In this document: one piece after another, positions 22,619-31,407 of the stretch
Layout of the letters: every line of letters starts with the position of its first letter
Numbering within the stretch: the first letter of the stretch is position 1
Origin: Calditrichota bacterium
Lineage (GTDB): Bacteria > Calditrichota > Calditrichia > Calditrichales > Calditrichaceae
Assembly (NCBI GenBank): GCA_024278715.1
Contig: JAJRSN010000229.1
Span: forward strand, 1 to 38,447
Reading direction: 5' to 3'
Length of the DNA stretch: 38,447 bases
Made by a program: the position numbers and the translations under genes
The notes under the pieces: model-generated
What the model was told of the DNA's origin: nothing
The model's database searches: none
Seen by the model: only the letters and a program-made list of their open reading frames with translations

Positions 22619-25600
22619 TACGATTCACTCCCGTTTTCTAATATGGATTTGGAACGGGGCATTTTTTCTTTGTTGACAATATCGTACACCATGGGAATAA
22701 CCACCAGAGTCAGCAAAGTGGAAGTGATTAATCCGACGATTACGGTGATCGCCATTGGCGTGCGGATTTCGGCTCCTTCGCCAAATCCCAACGCCATGGG
22801 TAAAAGTCCTAGCACCGTGGTTGACGCGGTCATCAGAATGGGGCGCAGACGGACTCTTCCGGCTTGAATAATGGCGTCAACTTTAGACATGCCGTTGCGA
22901 CGCAGGTGATTGATGTAATCGACAAGCACAATCGCGTTGTTTACGACAATACCCGCCAGCATAATCAATCCCAAAAAGACGACAATGCTCAGGGGAATTC
23001 CCGTGAAATACAGGTACAGAACAACGCCGATAATTGCCAGAGGAATGGTGAAAATAATGATGAACGGATGGATCAATGATTCAAATTGCGAAGCCATGAC
23101 AATGTAAACCAGAAAAATCGCCAGAGCCAGAGCCATCATTAAGCTGTTTAAGGAGGTTTCCATCTCTTTGTTTTGTCCCGCCAGTTCATAGCTAAAATCG
23201 GCAGGTAAATCGAGCTTTTGGATTACTTCAAAAATACTCTGATTCAATTCGTTTAATTTGTAGCCGGGCAAAAGATTGGCTGTAATAACCGCCGAGCGCT
23301 GCTGATCGATGCGGCGGATTTCCGAAGGTCCTTCTTTAACGCGCAATCGGGCGACAGATTCGAGCGGTATCGGGATGTTGTTGTTCGTTGGATTAATAAT
23401 TAGCCTTTTTAAATCATCAATACTTTCGCGATCCGCTTCCCGCAAGCGCACCAGAATATCGATCCGGCGGTCTTCTTCTTTAAACTGCGTGCTTACGTCG
23501 CCCTGTATTTTATTGCGGATTATTTCAGCCACTTTTCTCACATTTAGTCCGTGACGCGCTAACTTTTGGCGGTCGAAAAAGACTTGAACCTCAGGATTTC
23601 CGCGTTGAATGTTTGCCCTGACGTCCACAAGTCCGGGAATCTGTGACATGCGTTCTTCCAGTTTATGGCTGAGCCGCTGCAGTTTTGCGAGGTTAAAGCC
23701 TTTTAAATGAACCTCGATCGGGGTTTTAAACGAAAAGAGAACGGGTCGGGCGATGTCCATTTCCATTCCCGAGTACTCCGAGAATATTTTTCTGATATTG
23801 CCGATGACGCGTTCTTCAGCCCGCGCCATATCGCCGGTGGGTTTGAGGGTCACGGTTATTCGCGCGGTGTTTTCGCCCTCGTCTGTTTTGGTGGAAGCGC
23901 TTTTATCGGTTCCGCTCAGCGAAGAGACCATTTGCACGCCGGGAATTTGCGAAATGCGTTCCTGAATCGGCTCAATGCGGCGATCGGTTTCTTCAACGGG
24001 CGTCCCCACGGGAAGCCTGACTTCCACAAAGAATTCTCCCTGATGCACTTCGGGAATCAATTCGCTGCCCAGGCGCGGAGCGATAACTAAAATCGTAAAC
24101 AGAAAAAGTACAAACACCGCAAGTACAAGTGAGTAGCGATTTTTAAGAGATTTTCGCAGAAGCACCGGATAGCCGCTTTCGATTCTTGAATAGACCACGT
24201 TAAAAACTTTTATGAGAAGGGCGAAAACGGGAGCTAAAATTAATTTAAATATCTGAATTAACAAAAATGAAATGATGGTAAATTCCAATAAAAAACTATG
24301 GAAAAGCCGAAAAAACAGTTCCATGAAAAGAGTGGTTACAAATTTGATTACATAGAATGCCGCTTTAAAGGGCGCGAGCAAAAGGGCAATAGTAAGGCTG
24401 ATAGCACTATTGTTTTTCAGGCTAAGACGAATCCGTGAAAAATCGTCGTACAAAACAAGCACCGAATTAAAACTCAGGAAGTCCTTCCATATCTGGCTTA
24501 CGTAACCCAAAAGTCGTGAATCGCCTTTGGCTGCGAAAGATTTAACCCGTTTTCCGTAATCCCAATCGCGTTTAACAAAGCGAATCAAACCGGCGATTGG
24601 CTGGAAAGCAACCAGAAAAAGGAGCAGAAAGCCCTTTCCGACTGCTAAAAATAATCCGCCGAAAATTTGCACAATCCGCCAAATTCCGAACAGAAAAGCC
24701 TTGGTGTTGCTTAATAAACGGTTTAAAAATTTTGTGATTGCGGACGCCGGTTCAATTGATTCCGGGAGCTGACGTTTTTGGAAATCGAGAATAAAGTTTT
24801 CGGGTAATTTGCTTATTTGCGTACCGCGGATAAAAGTATCGACCTGACGCGAAGAGAGCATGGGAATCAAAAACAGGGCGACCAATAATGAGGCTAACAG
24901 CGAAAAGACAACGGTCAAAGCAAGATCGCCAAAAACCTGTCCGGCGACGCCCTGCACAAAGACGATTGGGAAAAACACGGCAATGGTAGTTAAAGTAGAA
25001 GCCGTAACCGCGCCGCCCACCTCGCGCACTCCGCGGATGGTCGCCTCGATTATGCCGTCGCCTTCTTCGCGGCAGCGGGCAATGCTTTCCAGCACCACAA
25101 TGGAGTTATCCACAAGCATTCCGATGCCGAGCGCCAGACCTCCGAGCGACATGATGTTCAGCGAAACATTGAAAATTTTCATCGGAGCAAAGGTGGCTAC
25201 AATGGAAAGGGGAATGGAAATACCGATAATCACGGTCGGAGAGAGTTTTCTTAAAAAGACAAAGAGGACCAGAATGGCTAAAAGACCGCCCTGAATAGCT
25301 GTGCTTTTAACATCGTTAATGGAATTTTCGATAAAAACTGATTGATCGGACAGTGTTTTAATATTGATGCCCTTTGGCAGGTCGTAGGTAATAAAATTGG
25401 TCATCTGCTTGGCTCGTAAATCGGCGCCGCGTCTTGCTCTGCCTTTTTGCGCGGCAGGCTCTTTTTTAACGCCTTCCTTTTTCGCTTTTTTCATTTGAGC
25501 CACAAAGGCGCGCTGCGCCGGCGATCCGTAAAGTCTTTCTTTGACGCGTCGCGCCACTTCAACAATATTTGCGTCTGCTTCTTTGTAGATTTCGATTTCG

Positions 25601-26457
25601 ACGCTTTCTTTGCCGCCGATGCGCGTAATAATTTCCCGTTCTTTGCTGGTGCGGATTACCTTTCCCACATCTTTGATTTTTATGTTGACGCCGTTCCAGC
25701 GTCCGATTATGATGTTTTCGATTTCTTTAATATTGCGGAATTCATTGAGCGTGCGAACCAGATATTCCGTTTCGCCCTCTTTCAGCTTTCCGCCAGCCAT
25801 ATTGATGTTCTCTTCAGCCAGACGCTCGCGAACGGCTTGAATATCCACCCCGATTAAGGAGAGTTTTTGTTCGTCAAGTTCCACGCGTATTTCTTCTTTT
25901 AACCCGCCTTTAACCTTAACGGCAGCCACGCCGTCAATGGTTTCCAAAGCGCGCTTAATCTCTTCTTCGCCTAAATAACGAAGGTAAGACAGGCTGACGT
26001 CGCCGTACAGTCCGAGACGTATGATGGGGTCGAGAGAGGGATCGTAACGCAAAATAATCGGGCGCTTGGCGTCCAAAGGCAAAAACACCTGATCCAGTTT
26101 TTCTCGCACATCCGCCGTGGCTTTGTTCATGTCGGTATCCCAGGTGAACTCCAGAATCACATCCGATTGCTCGGCTTTGGAAATGGAGCTTATCGAGACC
26201 AGATTGTCCACTACTCCCAAAGCCTGTTCAACGGGACGTGAAATCGTTGTTTCAACTTCTTCGGGCGCGGTGCCCGGGTATTCGGTTCGTACCGTTAAAC
26301 TCGGATAGGTCATTTCGGGCATTAAATTTAAGGCGAGCTGTTTGTAAGAAATAAGACCGAAAACAAACACGCCGATCACAACCATCAAAATGGCTACGGG
26401 ACGTTCTGTGGTTATGCGGAAAATACTATGTTCAAAAGTTGATTTATTCTGTTCCAT
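22618..26457 (-). CDS. RND-family efflux permease (first of pair) with large central-loop insertion
   Basis: This is a 1279-residue protein from the ATG at 26457, which has GGAG 12 bases upstream; a TTG at 26475 overlaps that site and is rejected. RND landmarks are intact: TM1 (ERPVAILMVVIGVFVFGLIS), GMLVDNSIVVLESIARC in TM4, TM6 ending before SSRQVD (Asp540), TM7 after RKSLKNRYSL (about 770), and GIVVNNAIVLVDYINHLRRNG in TM10. It is about 220-240 residues longer than its neighbour. Most of the excess lies at about 541-762, where the usual 30-40-residue loop is replaced by a segment with several long hydrophobic stretches (e.g. GGLFLAVGKGFLLLFLVAF, FTIISFLLIQIFKLILAPVF). A second, Lys/Arg/Ala-rich insert lies at about 319-351. 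The transporter function is sure; the insert's role is unknown. Confidence 0.92.
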   Translation of the reverse strand: MEQNKSTFEHSIFRITTERPVAILMVVIGVFVFGLISYKQLALNLMPEMTYPSLTVRTEYPGTAPEEVETTISRPVEQALGVVDNLVSISSISKAEQSDVILEFTWDTDMNKATADVREKLDQVFLPLDAKRPIILRYDPSLDPIIRLGLYGDVSLSYLRYLGEEEIKRALETIDGVAAVKVKGGLKEEIRVELDEQKLSLIGVDIQAVRERLAEENINMAGGKLKEGETEYLVRTLNEFRNIKEIENIIIGRWNGVNIKIKDVGKVIRTSKEREIITRIGGKESVEIEIYKEADANIVEVARRVKERLYGSPAQRAFVAQMKKAKKEGVKKEPAAQKGRARRGADLRAKQMTNFITYDLPKGINIKTLSDQSVFIENSINDVKSTAIQGGLLAILVLFVFLRKLSPTVIIGISIPLSIVATFAPMKIFNVSLNIMSLGGLALGIGMLVDNSIVVLESIARCREEGDGIIEATIRGVREVGGAVTASTLTTIAVFFPIVFVQGVAGQVFGDLALTVVFSLLASLLVALFLIPMLSSRQVDTFIRGTQISKLPENFILDFQKRQLPESIEPASAITKFLNRLLSNTKAFLFGIWRIVQIFGGLFLAVGKGFLLLFLVAFQPIAGLIRFVKRDWDYGKRVKSFAAKGDSRLLGYVSQIWKDFLSFNSVLVLYDDFSRIRLSLKNNSAISLTIALLLAPFKAAFYVIKFVTTLFMELFFRLFHSFLLEFTIISFLLIQIFKLILAPVFALLIKVFNVVYSRIESGYPVLLRKSLKNRYSLVLAVFVLFLFTILVIAPRLGSELIPEVHQGEFFVEVRLPVGTPVEETDRRIEPIQERISQIPGVQMVSSLSGTDKSASTKTDEGENTARITVTLKPTGDMARAEERVIGNIRKIFSEYSGMEMDIARPVLFSFKTPIEVHLKGFNLAKLQRLSHKLEERMSQIPGLVDVRANIQRGNPEVQVFFDRQKLARHGLNVRKVAEIIRNKIQGDVSTQFKEEDRRIDILVRLREADRESIDDLKRLIINPTNNNIPIPLESVARLRVKEGPSEIRRIDQQRSAVITANLLPGYKLNELNQSIFEVIQKLDLPADFSYELAGQNKEMETSLNSLMMALALAIFLVYIVMASQFESLIHPFIIIFTIPLAIIGVVLYLYFTGIPLSIVVFLGLIMLAGIVVNNAIVLVDYINHLRRNGMSKVDAIIQAGRVRLRPILMTASTTVLGLLPMALGFGEGAEIRTPMAITVIVGLITSTLLTLVVIPMVYDIVNKEKMPRSKSILENGSES

Positions 26458-26532
26458 AAAATAACTATTCTCCAAAAAGCCAGTAAAATTTGGTTTTTAT
26501 TGCTGAATTCCGGCAGATTTTTCGATCATATT

Positions 26533-27666
26533 TTAATTTTGGGCTGCCAGACGATTTTCGCGAACATTTACAATGCGTACGGGCGTCTGGTCTTTCATCC
26601 CGGCTTGACCAACCACAATAACCAATTCGCCTTCTTCGATATCTTTGACGACCTCAACCTTCACATTGTCTTCGTAGGCGGGCATGATACGAATTTTATG
26701 CGCCAGCGAATCACGAACCACATAGGCGTACATGTTCTCGTTTTCGTAAACAATGGCTGTTTTGGGAACCAAAACCACATCACGATGAGTGTCCAGAATG
26801 ATATGGACATTAACAAACATTCCGGGACGGAGCTTACCGGCGCGGTTCCGAACGCCGACGGTTACTTTAAACGTTCCGCTGGAGGGGTCCACAACCGGGC
26901 TGATGCGCTTTACCCACCCTTCGAATTTTTCTCCTTCAAAATACTCCGAAGTCGCATAGGCTCTTTGTCCGATTTTTACCTCTCTCATGTTTTTTTCCGG
27001 CACGTAAACCACGGCAATAACCTGCGAATTGTCCACAACGGAAAATAGCTTGTCGGTGGGGTGAATGCGCTCGCCGATTTTGGTAAGACGTTGTCCCACC
27101 CGTCCGGAAATGGGCGAACGGACTTTGGTAAAATCTAATTTTAATTTAGCCTCGCTCCAGGCGATTTCGGCTGTCTGAAGCGTGTAGCGGGCTTTCTCAA
27201 ATTCTTCTTGACTTAAAAGGTTTTTCTCAAACATGGCTTTTAAACGGTCGAAATTTTTAACCTGTTGATCGTATTCAATCCGTGCTTTTTGTTCAGCCAA
27301 TTCGTATTCTTTGGCTTCGAGCGCCAGCATTATTTCGCCTTTTTTGACATACTGTCCTTCTTCTTTGTAAATAGCTTCAACAATACCCTGAATGCGACTG
27401 TAAACGTCAGCCATGATTTCCGTTTCGAGATTTGAACTTAGAAGCAGGAATTTGGAGATATTCCCCCGAACAATGGGAGTAACTTCAACAGGAACGCGCT
27501 GCTCGGCATCGGAAGGGTCTGGTTTATCTTTAGGATTTTTTTGTTTGCTCGAATCCTGTTGTCTGGCATTTTGAGCCGCTTGTTTCCGACCTTCGCGACT
27601 TCCGCAGGCTGTGAGTGAAAAAATGCTCCAAATAATCAACATTGCAATGAGGAAGGCTCTTTTCAT
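26533..27666 (-). CDS. RND pump membrane-fusion (adaptor) lipoprotein, HlyD/AcrA-like
   Basis: This is a 377-residue protein with a lipoprotein signal (hydrophobic run ending LTAC, Cys21 lipidated), then a low-complexity Gln/Lys/Asp linker. Core layout: barrel-sandwich strand ETEIMADVYSRIQGIVEAIYKEEGQYVKKGEIML (lipoyl half-motif, about 80-115), helical hairpin (YDQQVKNFDRLKAMFEKNLLSQEEFEKARYTLQTAE, about 125-165), second lipoyl half with RSPISGRVGQRL, then beta-barrel (KISPVVDPSSGTFKVTVGVRN, LRPGMFVNVHI) and a membrane-proximal end. It bridges the inner membrane RND permeases and the TolC channel in the periplasm. It is the first gene of the operon; the first permease starts 75 bases after its stop codon. 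Confidence 0.93.
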   Translation of the reverse strand: MKRAFLIAMLIIWSIFSLTACGSREGRKQAAQNARQQDSSKQKNPKDKPDPSDAEQRVPVEVTPIVRGNISKFLLLSSNLETEIMADVYSRIQGIVEAIYKEEGQYVKKGEIMLALEAKEYELAEQKARIEYDQQVKNFDRLKAMFEKNLLSQEEFEKARYTLQTAEIAWSEAKLKLDFTKVRSPISGRVGQRLTKIGERIHPTDKLFSVVDNSQVIAVVYVPEKNMREVKIGQRAYATSEYFEGEKFEGWVKRISPVVDPSSGTFKVTVGVRNRAGKLRPGMFVNVHIILDTHRDVVLVPKTAIVYENENMYAYVVRDSLAHKIRIMPAYEDNVKVEVVKDIEEGELVIVVGQAGMKDQTPVRIVNVRENRLAAQN

Positions 27667-28419
27667 ATTTACCTCTGTTTTATTGTTTTAAATTAAATTT
27701 TTTACTGTTTGGGTAACGGTATCATAAAAACGGTTGTTTTTTTTATTTGTTATTAAACAATTTCTAAACATTACGTTAAAACAATTGAGCTTGTTTCATT
27801 TTTTATGAATATAGAACAATTAAAGGAGAAAAGAAGTGAAATAGTTAACACAATTTAAAAAACTTTTATTCATCCGTTGTTTAGTTAAGCGTGTAATGGT
27901 TAAGCGGCTTCTCCGGTAATCGTAATGCGTTATCGACATTTAATCCATTGTCGGTTATTAGTTAAGGGTTAAGGGTATAAGCGTTAAGCGTGCCTATCCA
28001 AACTACAAGTCACGTTCTTGTCACTGGTTACTTGTTACTATATCACTTGTCGCTTTTATCTTTAATCTTGAAAGAACTTTAATCTTAAATTTTACTCGTC
28101 ACTCGTTACGTGTCACTTTTTACGCACGGCTTTCTGATCTCTGCTTTCTCCTTTATGACACTTATTTTTTGCTCTAAATTAAACAACTAAACAACTAAAC
28201 CTCTAAACTTCTAAACAACTAAACCCAAGATTAGGTCTCTCGTCAGTGCTTTTTACTTTCCGACAACCTTTTCCTTTCATCATTAATCATTAATCTTTAA
28301 TCTTTTATCTTTCTCTTCACTTGTTACTTGCCGCTCCCCCGTGAGCCGGATTAAAGATTGGAAAAATTAATAGAAAATGCTTAATATCAATCTCTGTTAA
28401 AAAAGAATTAATTTGAGCA
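27667..28419. repeat. Divergent intergenic region with low-complexity repeats
   Basis: About 750 bases between the divergent efflux operon and pgsA, with no credible gene. 27877-27990 has GTTAAGCG and GTTAAGGGTATAAGCG units. 28010-28130 has variants of ACTTGTCACT/TTACTCGTCACTCGTTAC. 28181-28226 has a tandem AAACAACT/AAACCTCT-type run with a period of 8-9. 28278-28312 has ATTAATC/TTTAATCTT repeats. These grade into each other, as in expanding simple-sequence DNA. The same 'GTTAAG..GGTATAAG' block recurs at 37918. Promoters for both flanking operons must be here, but none stands out. Confidence 0.6.
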
Positions 28420-29037
28420 ATGCGCATAACAATTCCAAATCAATTAACAATTATAAGAATTATTTTAACGCCGGTTTTCATTGTTTTGTTTTTGAAAGGC
28501 GGGCGGTTAAACGTGGCAATCGCTAGCATCGTGTATCTGCTGGCATCAATTACCGACTGGTACGACGGGTATATTGCCAGGCGTTTACAGATGATCACCC
28601 GTTTGGGGCAATTCATGGACCCCTTGGCTGATAAAATTCTTGTCTCTTCTGCTTTAGCGGTATTTGCTCACGAACACTACCTTGAATGGTGGATGGTTAT
28701 TTTAATCATTTCACGTGATTTTTTAATTACCGGTTTGCGCAGTTTCGCGCTTTATATCGGAAAACCGATCATCACCTCGGTTTTGGCAAAATGGAAAACA
28801 TTTTTGCAAATGGCTTTTATTTTCGCCCTGTTAATTTATATCAATATTCCGGGCTTACCCGAAATCAGGCTCGATCGCGTTGAATCTCCTTACTTTATCT
28901 GGACAAATATTGTTATGTACCTGATAATCGTGCTGACCGTCATAAGCGGGGTTCAATATCTGATTGTAAATCGTTCGCATTTTTATGAACTGGTCAAAAG
29001 AACGTTTCACTGGATTATCGGTCTATTTGAAAAATGA
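28420..29037 (+). CDS. pgsA: CDP-diacylglycerol-glycerol-3-phosphate 3-phosphatidyltransferase
   Basis: This is a 205-residue integral membrane enzyme. The CDP-alcohol phosphotransferase signature DxxDGxxARx8Gx3Dx3D is complete: TDWYDGYIARR (first Asp at residue 44) then GQFMDPLADK. Several hydrophobic helices follow, and IPNQLTIIRIILTP at the start is typical of PgsA. It makes phosphatidylglycerophosphate from CDP-diacylglycerol and glycerol 3-phosphate. The next gene encodes the phosphatase that completes phosphatidylglycerol synthesis, and the spacing of 11 bases shows one transcript. First gene of a housekeeping cluster. Confidence 0.95.
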   Translation: MRITIPNQLTIIRIILTPVFIVLFLKGGRLNVAIASIVYLLASITDWYDGYIARRLQMITRLGQFMDPLADKILVSSALAVFAHEHYLEWWMVILIISRDFLITGLRSFALYIGKPIITSVLAKWKTFLQMAFIFALLIYINIPGLPEIRLDRVESPYFIWTNIVMYLIIVLTVISGVQYLIVNRSHFYELVKRTFHWIIGLFEK

Positions 29038-29048
29038 GGAAGGAAAAT

Positions 29049-29504
29049 ATGCGCAGATTAATGGTCTATGGAATCGGAACGGGTTTAGGTGCGGGCTATT
29101 CGCCGATTGCTCCTGGTACGGCGGGCAGTCTTTTGGCTTTAATTTTATTCGGATTATTGCCCGCAGCGTCGGTTGTCTGGCTTTTGATTTCGGGTATCGT
29201 TTTTTTTGTCGGCGTAAAAATTTCAACGCTTATCGAATGTGATAAAGGGGAAGATCCTTCTTTGGTGGTAATAGACGAAATTGTTGGGCAGTGGATTGCT
29301 TTGTTGTTTTTGCCCGCTTATCCTTTAATGGTTTTTGTGGCGGCTTTTTTTCTCTTTCGTTTGTTTGATATCTGGAAACCGTACCCGATTGATCTCTCCC
29401 AAAAGCTGAACGGCGGTTGGGGAATCATGATCGATGACGTTTTAGCCGGAATTTACGCCAACCTTGTTTTGCAAATTATTCTTCGTTCGGGATTGCTGCC
29501 ATGA
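29049..29504 (+). CDS. pgpA: Phosphatidylglycerophosphatase A
   Basis: This is a 151-residue membrane protein. I prefer the ATG at 29049, with AGGAAGGA just upstream; an ATG at 29034 overlaps the pgsA stop and would add five residues. Family motifs: GTGLGAGYSPIAPGTAGS at the N-terminus, VVIDEIVGQW (conserved acidic pair) in the middle, FRLFDIWKPYPI, then GGWGIMIDDVLAGIYANL at the C-terminus. It dephosphorylates phosphatidylglycerophosphate to phosphatidylglycerol, directly after PgsA in the pathway. Its stop overlaps the cinA start as ATGA. Confidence 0.95.
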   Translation: MRRLMVYGIGTGLGAGYSPIAPGTAGSLLALILFGLLPAASVVWLLISGIVFFVGVKISTLIECDKGEDPSLVVIDEIVGQWIALLFLPAYPLMVFVAAFFLFRLFDIWKPYPIDLSQKLNGGWGIMIDDVLAGIYANLVLQIILRSGLLP

Positions 29505-30748
29505 AAGATGTCAACGCGGAAATTATTTCCATCGGCAACGAACTATTAGCCGGTATTACGGTAAACACCAACGCGGCTTATATCGCGCATCAGCTCAACT
29601 CGATCGGAATAGAGGTTGAGCGGATTACCACGATTCCCGATCGGAACGACGAGATTCTGAAAGCGTTAGAACAGGCGAGTGAAAGTGCTAAAACGGTTAT
29701 CTGTACCGGCGGATTGGGACCGACCCCTGATGATATTACCAAACAGGCGCTTTGCGCTTATTTCAACGTAGCCATGGAATTTCACGCGGAAGTGTTCGAA
29801 GATATTCAGAGATTTTTGTCGAACCGAAAGATTTCGTTAAACAAGCCCAACCGGGAACAGGCGGTTATTCCACAATGCGATCGCCTGCTCAGAAATCACC
29901 GCGGAACCGCTCCTGGGCTCTATTTTGTTCGCGCCGATACCCATTTTTTCTTTTTACCAGGCGTTCCCGAAGAGGTGCATCATTTAATGCGAAAAGATGT
30001 TCTGGCAATTTTGGCGGAAATATTCGATCTTCGCCCGGTTAAAACCCGTCTTTTGCGAACCACCGGAATTCCCGAATCGCGCTTAATCGAAAAAATCGGA
30101 GATTTGGTAAAAAAACAGCGGAATATTCGTCTTTCCTTTTTACCGCGCTTCAGGGGGGTCGATTTGCGTTTTACTTTGAACCGGGATGATGATGAAGTCC
30201 GCCGCCAATTCGATAATTTAGTTAACGCTGTTAAAGATCGGTTGCAAAAGTACGTCTTTACTGAATTGGAACAGGAATTGGAAGGCGTTATCGGCGAAAT
30301 TCTCAAGCAAAAGGGTTACTCGCTTTCGGTGGCGGAAAGTTTTACGGGCGGATTGCTCGGTGATTTGATTACGAATGTTCCCGGCAGCTCGGAATATTTT
30401 TTAGCCGATCTGGTTACTTACAGCAACGAGAGTAAAATTGAGCTTTTGGGCGTAAATCCTGAAACATTAAAAAAATTTGGTGCGGTAAGCGCACAAACCG
30501 CCGTTGAGATGGTGCGCGGCGTGCAAAGGCGTTTTCAAAGCGATTGCGCCATAGCAACTACAGGCATTGCCGGACCCTCCGGCGCGACTGCGGACAAACC
30601 GGTGGGCTTGTGTTACATCGCTGCCCGGGAGGGCGGCAAAGAGCGCGTAAAGGAGTTCCGTTTCGGACATGACCGCGTTATGAATAAGCGCCGCGGCGCA
30701 ATTGCCGGACTGGAACTTTTGCGCAGAATATTGTTGGATATCCGCTAA
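29501..30748 (+). CDS. cinA: CinA-family nicotinamide-nucleotide amidohydrolase / competence-damage protein
   Basis: This 415-residue protein has both CinA modules. The N-terminal MoCF-like COG1058 domain (about 1-170) has AEIISIGNELLAGITVNTNA, TGGLGPTPDDIT and FFLPGVPEEV. The C-terminal domain (about 260-415) has SVAESFTGG (Ser280 the likely nucleophile), PGSSEYF, TYSNESK, ATTGIAGPSG and KPVGLCYIA. Family enzymes deamidate NMN for NAD recycling and, through the N-terminal half, act on ADP-ribose. The usual AESCTGG reads AESFTGG here; the catalytic Ser and the glycines are kept. The start overlaps the pgpA stop by four bases. cinA lying before thpR and recA is a common bacterial arrangement. 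Confidence 0.94.
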   Translation: MKDVNAEIISIGNELLAGITVNTNAAYIAHQLNSIGIEVERITTIPDRNDEILKALEQASESAKTVICTGGLGPTPDDITKQALCAYFNVAMEFHAEVFEDIQRFLSNRKISLNKPNREQAVIPQCDRLLRNHRGTAPGLYFVRADTHFFFLPGVPEEVHHLMRKDVLAILAEIFDLRPVKTRLLRTTGIPESRLIEKIGDLVKKQRNIRLSFLPRFRGVDLRFTLNRDDDEVRRQFDNLVNAVKDRLQKYVFTELEQELEGVIGEILKQKGYSLSVAESFTGGLLGDLITNVPGSSEYFLADLVTYSNESKIELLGVNPETLKKFGAVSAQTAVEMVRGVQRRFQSDCAIATTGIAGPSGATADKPVGLCYIAAREGGKERVKEFRFGHDRVMNKRRGAIAGLELLRRILLDIR

Positions 30749-30764
30749 ACGGAGCGATAAGAGC

Positions 30765-31328
30765 ATGGAAATTATTCGCAGTTTTGTAGCCATCGAATTG
30801 CCTGCCGATTTAAAGGAGCAGATCGACGCTTACCAAAAGCAATTAAAGCGCTTCTGCAAAAGCGTTCGCTGGGTCAACAGCCAATCACTGCACGTTACCT
30901 TAAAATTTTTAGGCAATCGTGAAAAAGATTTAGTCGAGCGGGTGCGGCAAAATTTGCAGGTTACGGAAGGAATGTTTGAGGGATTCCGAATTACCATCCG
31001 AAATTTCGGCGCGTTTCCCGGAAAGCGCAGTCCGCGGGTGTTCTGGTTGGGCGTGGACAGCGAACCTCGTGAATCGCTGTTTGAATTGTTTGTTTCTATC
31101 GAAAATAAGCTGCATTCTTTGGGATTTGAAAAAGAAAAACGGCGTTTTTCGCCGCATCTTACACTGGCTCGCGTGAAAAAGCCCGAAAGATTCGACGCAT
31201 TGTGGAACTTTGCGGAAAAGCATCCCTTTGAACCCTATTCATTTGCGGTAAAAGAGTTTGTTTTGATGCAAAGCTTTTTAAAGCCGGACGGAGCCGTTTA
31301 TAAACCCATCCAAAAATATTCTTTATGA
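30765..31328 (+). CDS. thpR: RNA 2',3'-cyclic phosphodiesterase (2'-5' RNA ligase family)
   Basis: This is a 187-residue protein from the ATG at 30765, with GGAG ten bases upstream and 16 bases after the cinA stop. Both catalytic HxTx motifs of the 2H phosphoesterase family are present: HVTLKFLG at about residue 43 and HLTLARVK at about residue 129. The start RSFVAIELP and RWVNSQSLHV are family hallmarks. It opens RNA 2',3'-cyclic phosphates; the physiological target is unclear in bacteria. Its place between cinA and recA is typical. Confidence 0.94.
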   Translation: MEIIRSFVAIELPADLKEQIDAYQKQLKRFCKSVRWVNSQSLHVTLKFLGNREKDLVERVRQNLQVTEGMFEGFRITIRNFGAFPGKRSPRVFWLGVDSEPRESLFELFVSIENKLHSLGFEKEKRRFSPHLTLARVKKPERFDALWNFAEKHPFEPYSFAVKEFVLMQSFLKPDGAVYKPIQKYSL

Positions 31329-31407
31329 TTTAAAAAGGTTTTTATTTTAAAAAACTGTGAGTATATTTATTGGCGAAGAGACGAAAACTAAGGAGAAAAG
31401 ATCAGCA

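Noticed and set aside
26458-26475. TTG start for the first RND permease
   Set aside because: The TTG and following bases are the ribosome binding site (GGAG) for the ATG at 26457.
28010-28312. CRISPR-like impression from regularly recurring short motifs
   Set aside because: Units are 8-12 bases, degenerate and without unique spacers, and no cas gene is present. This is simple-sequence DNA.
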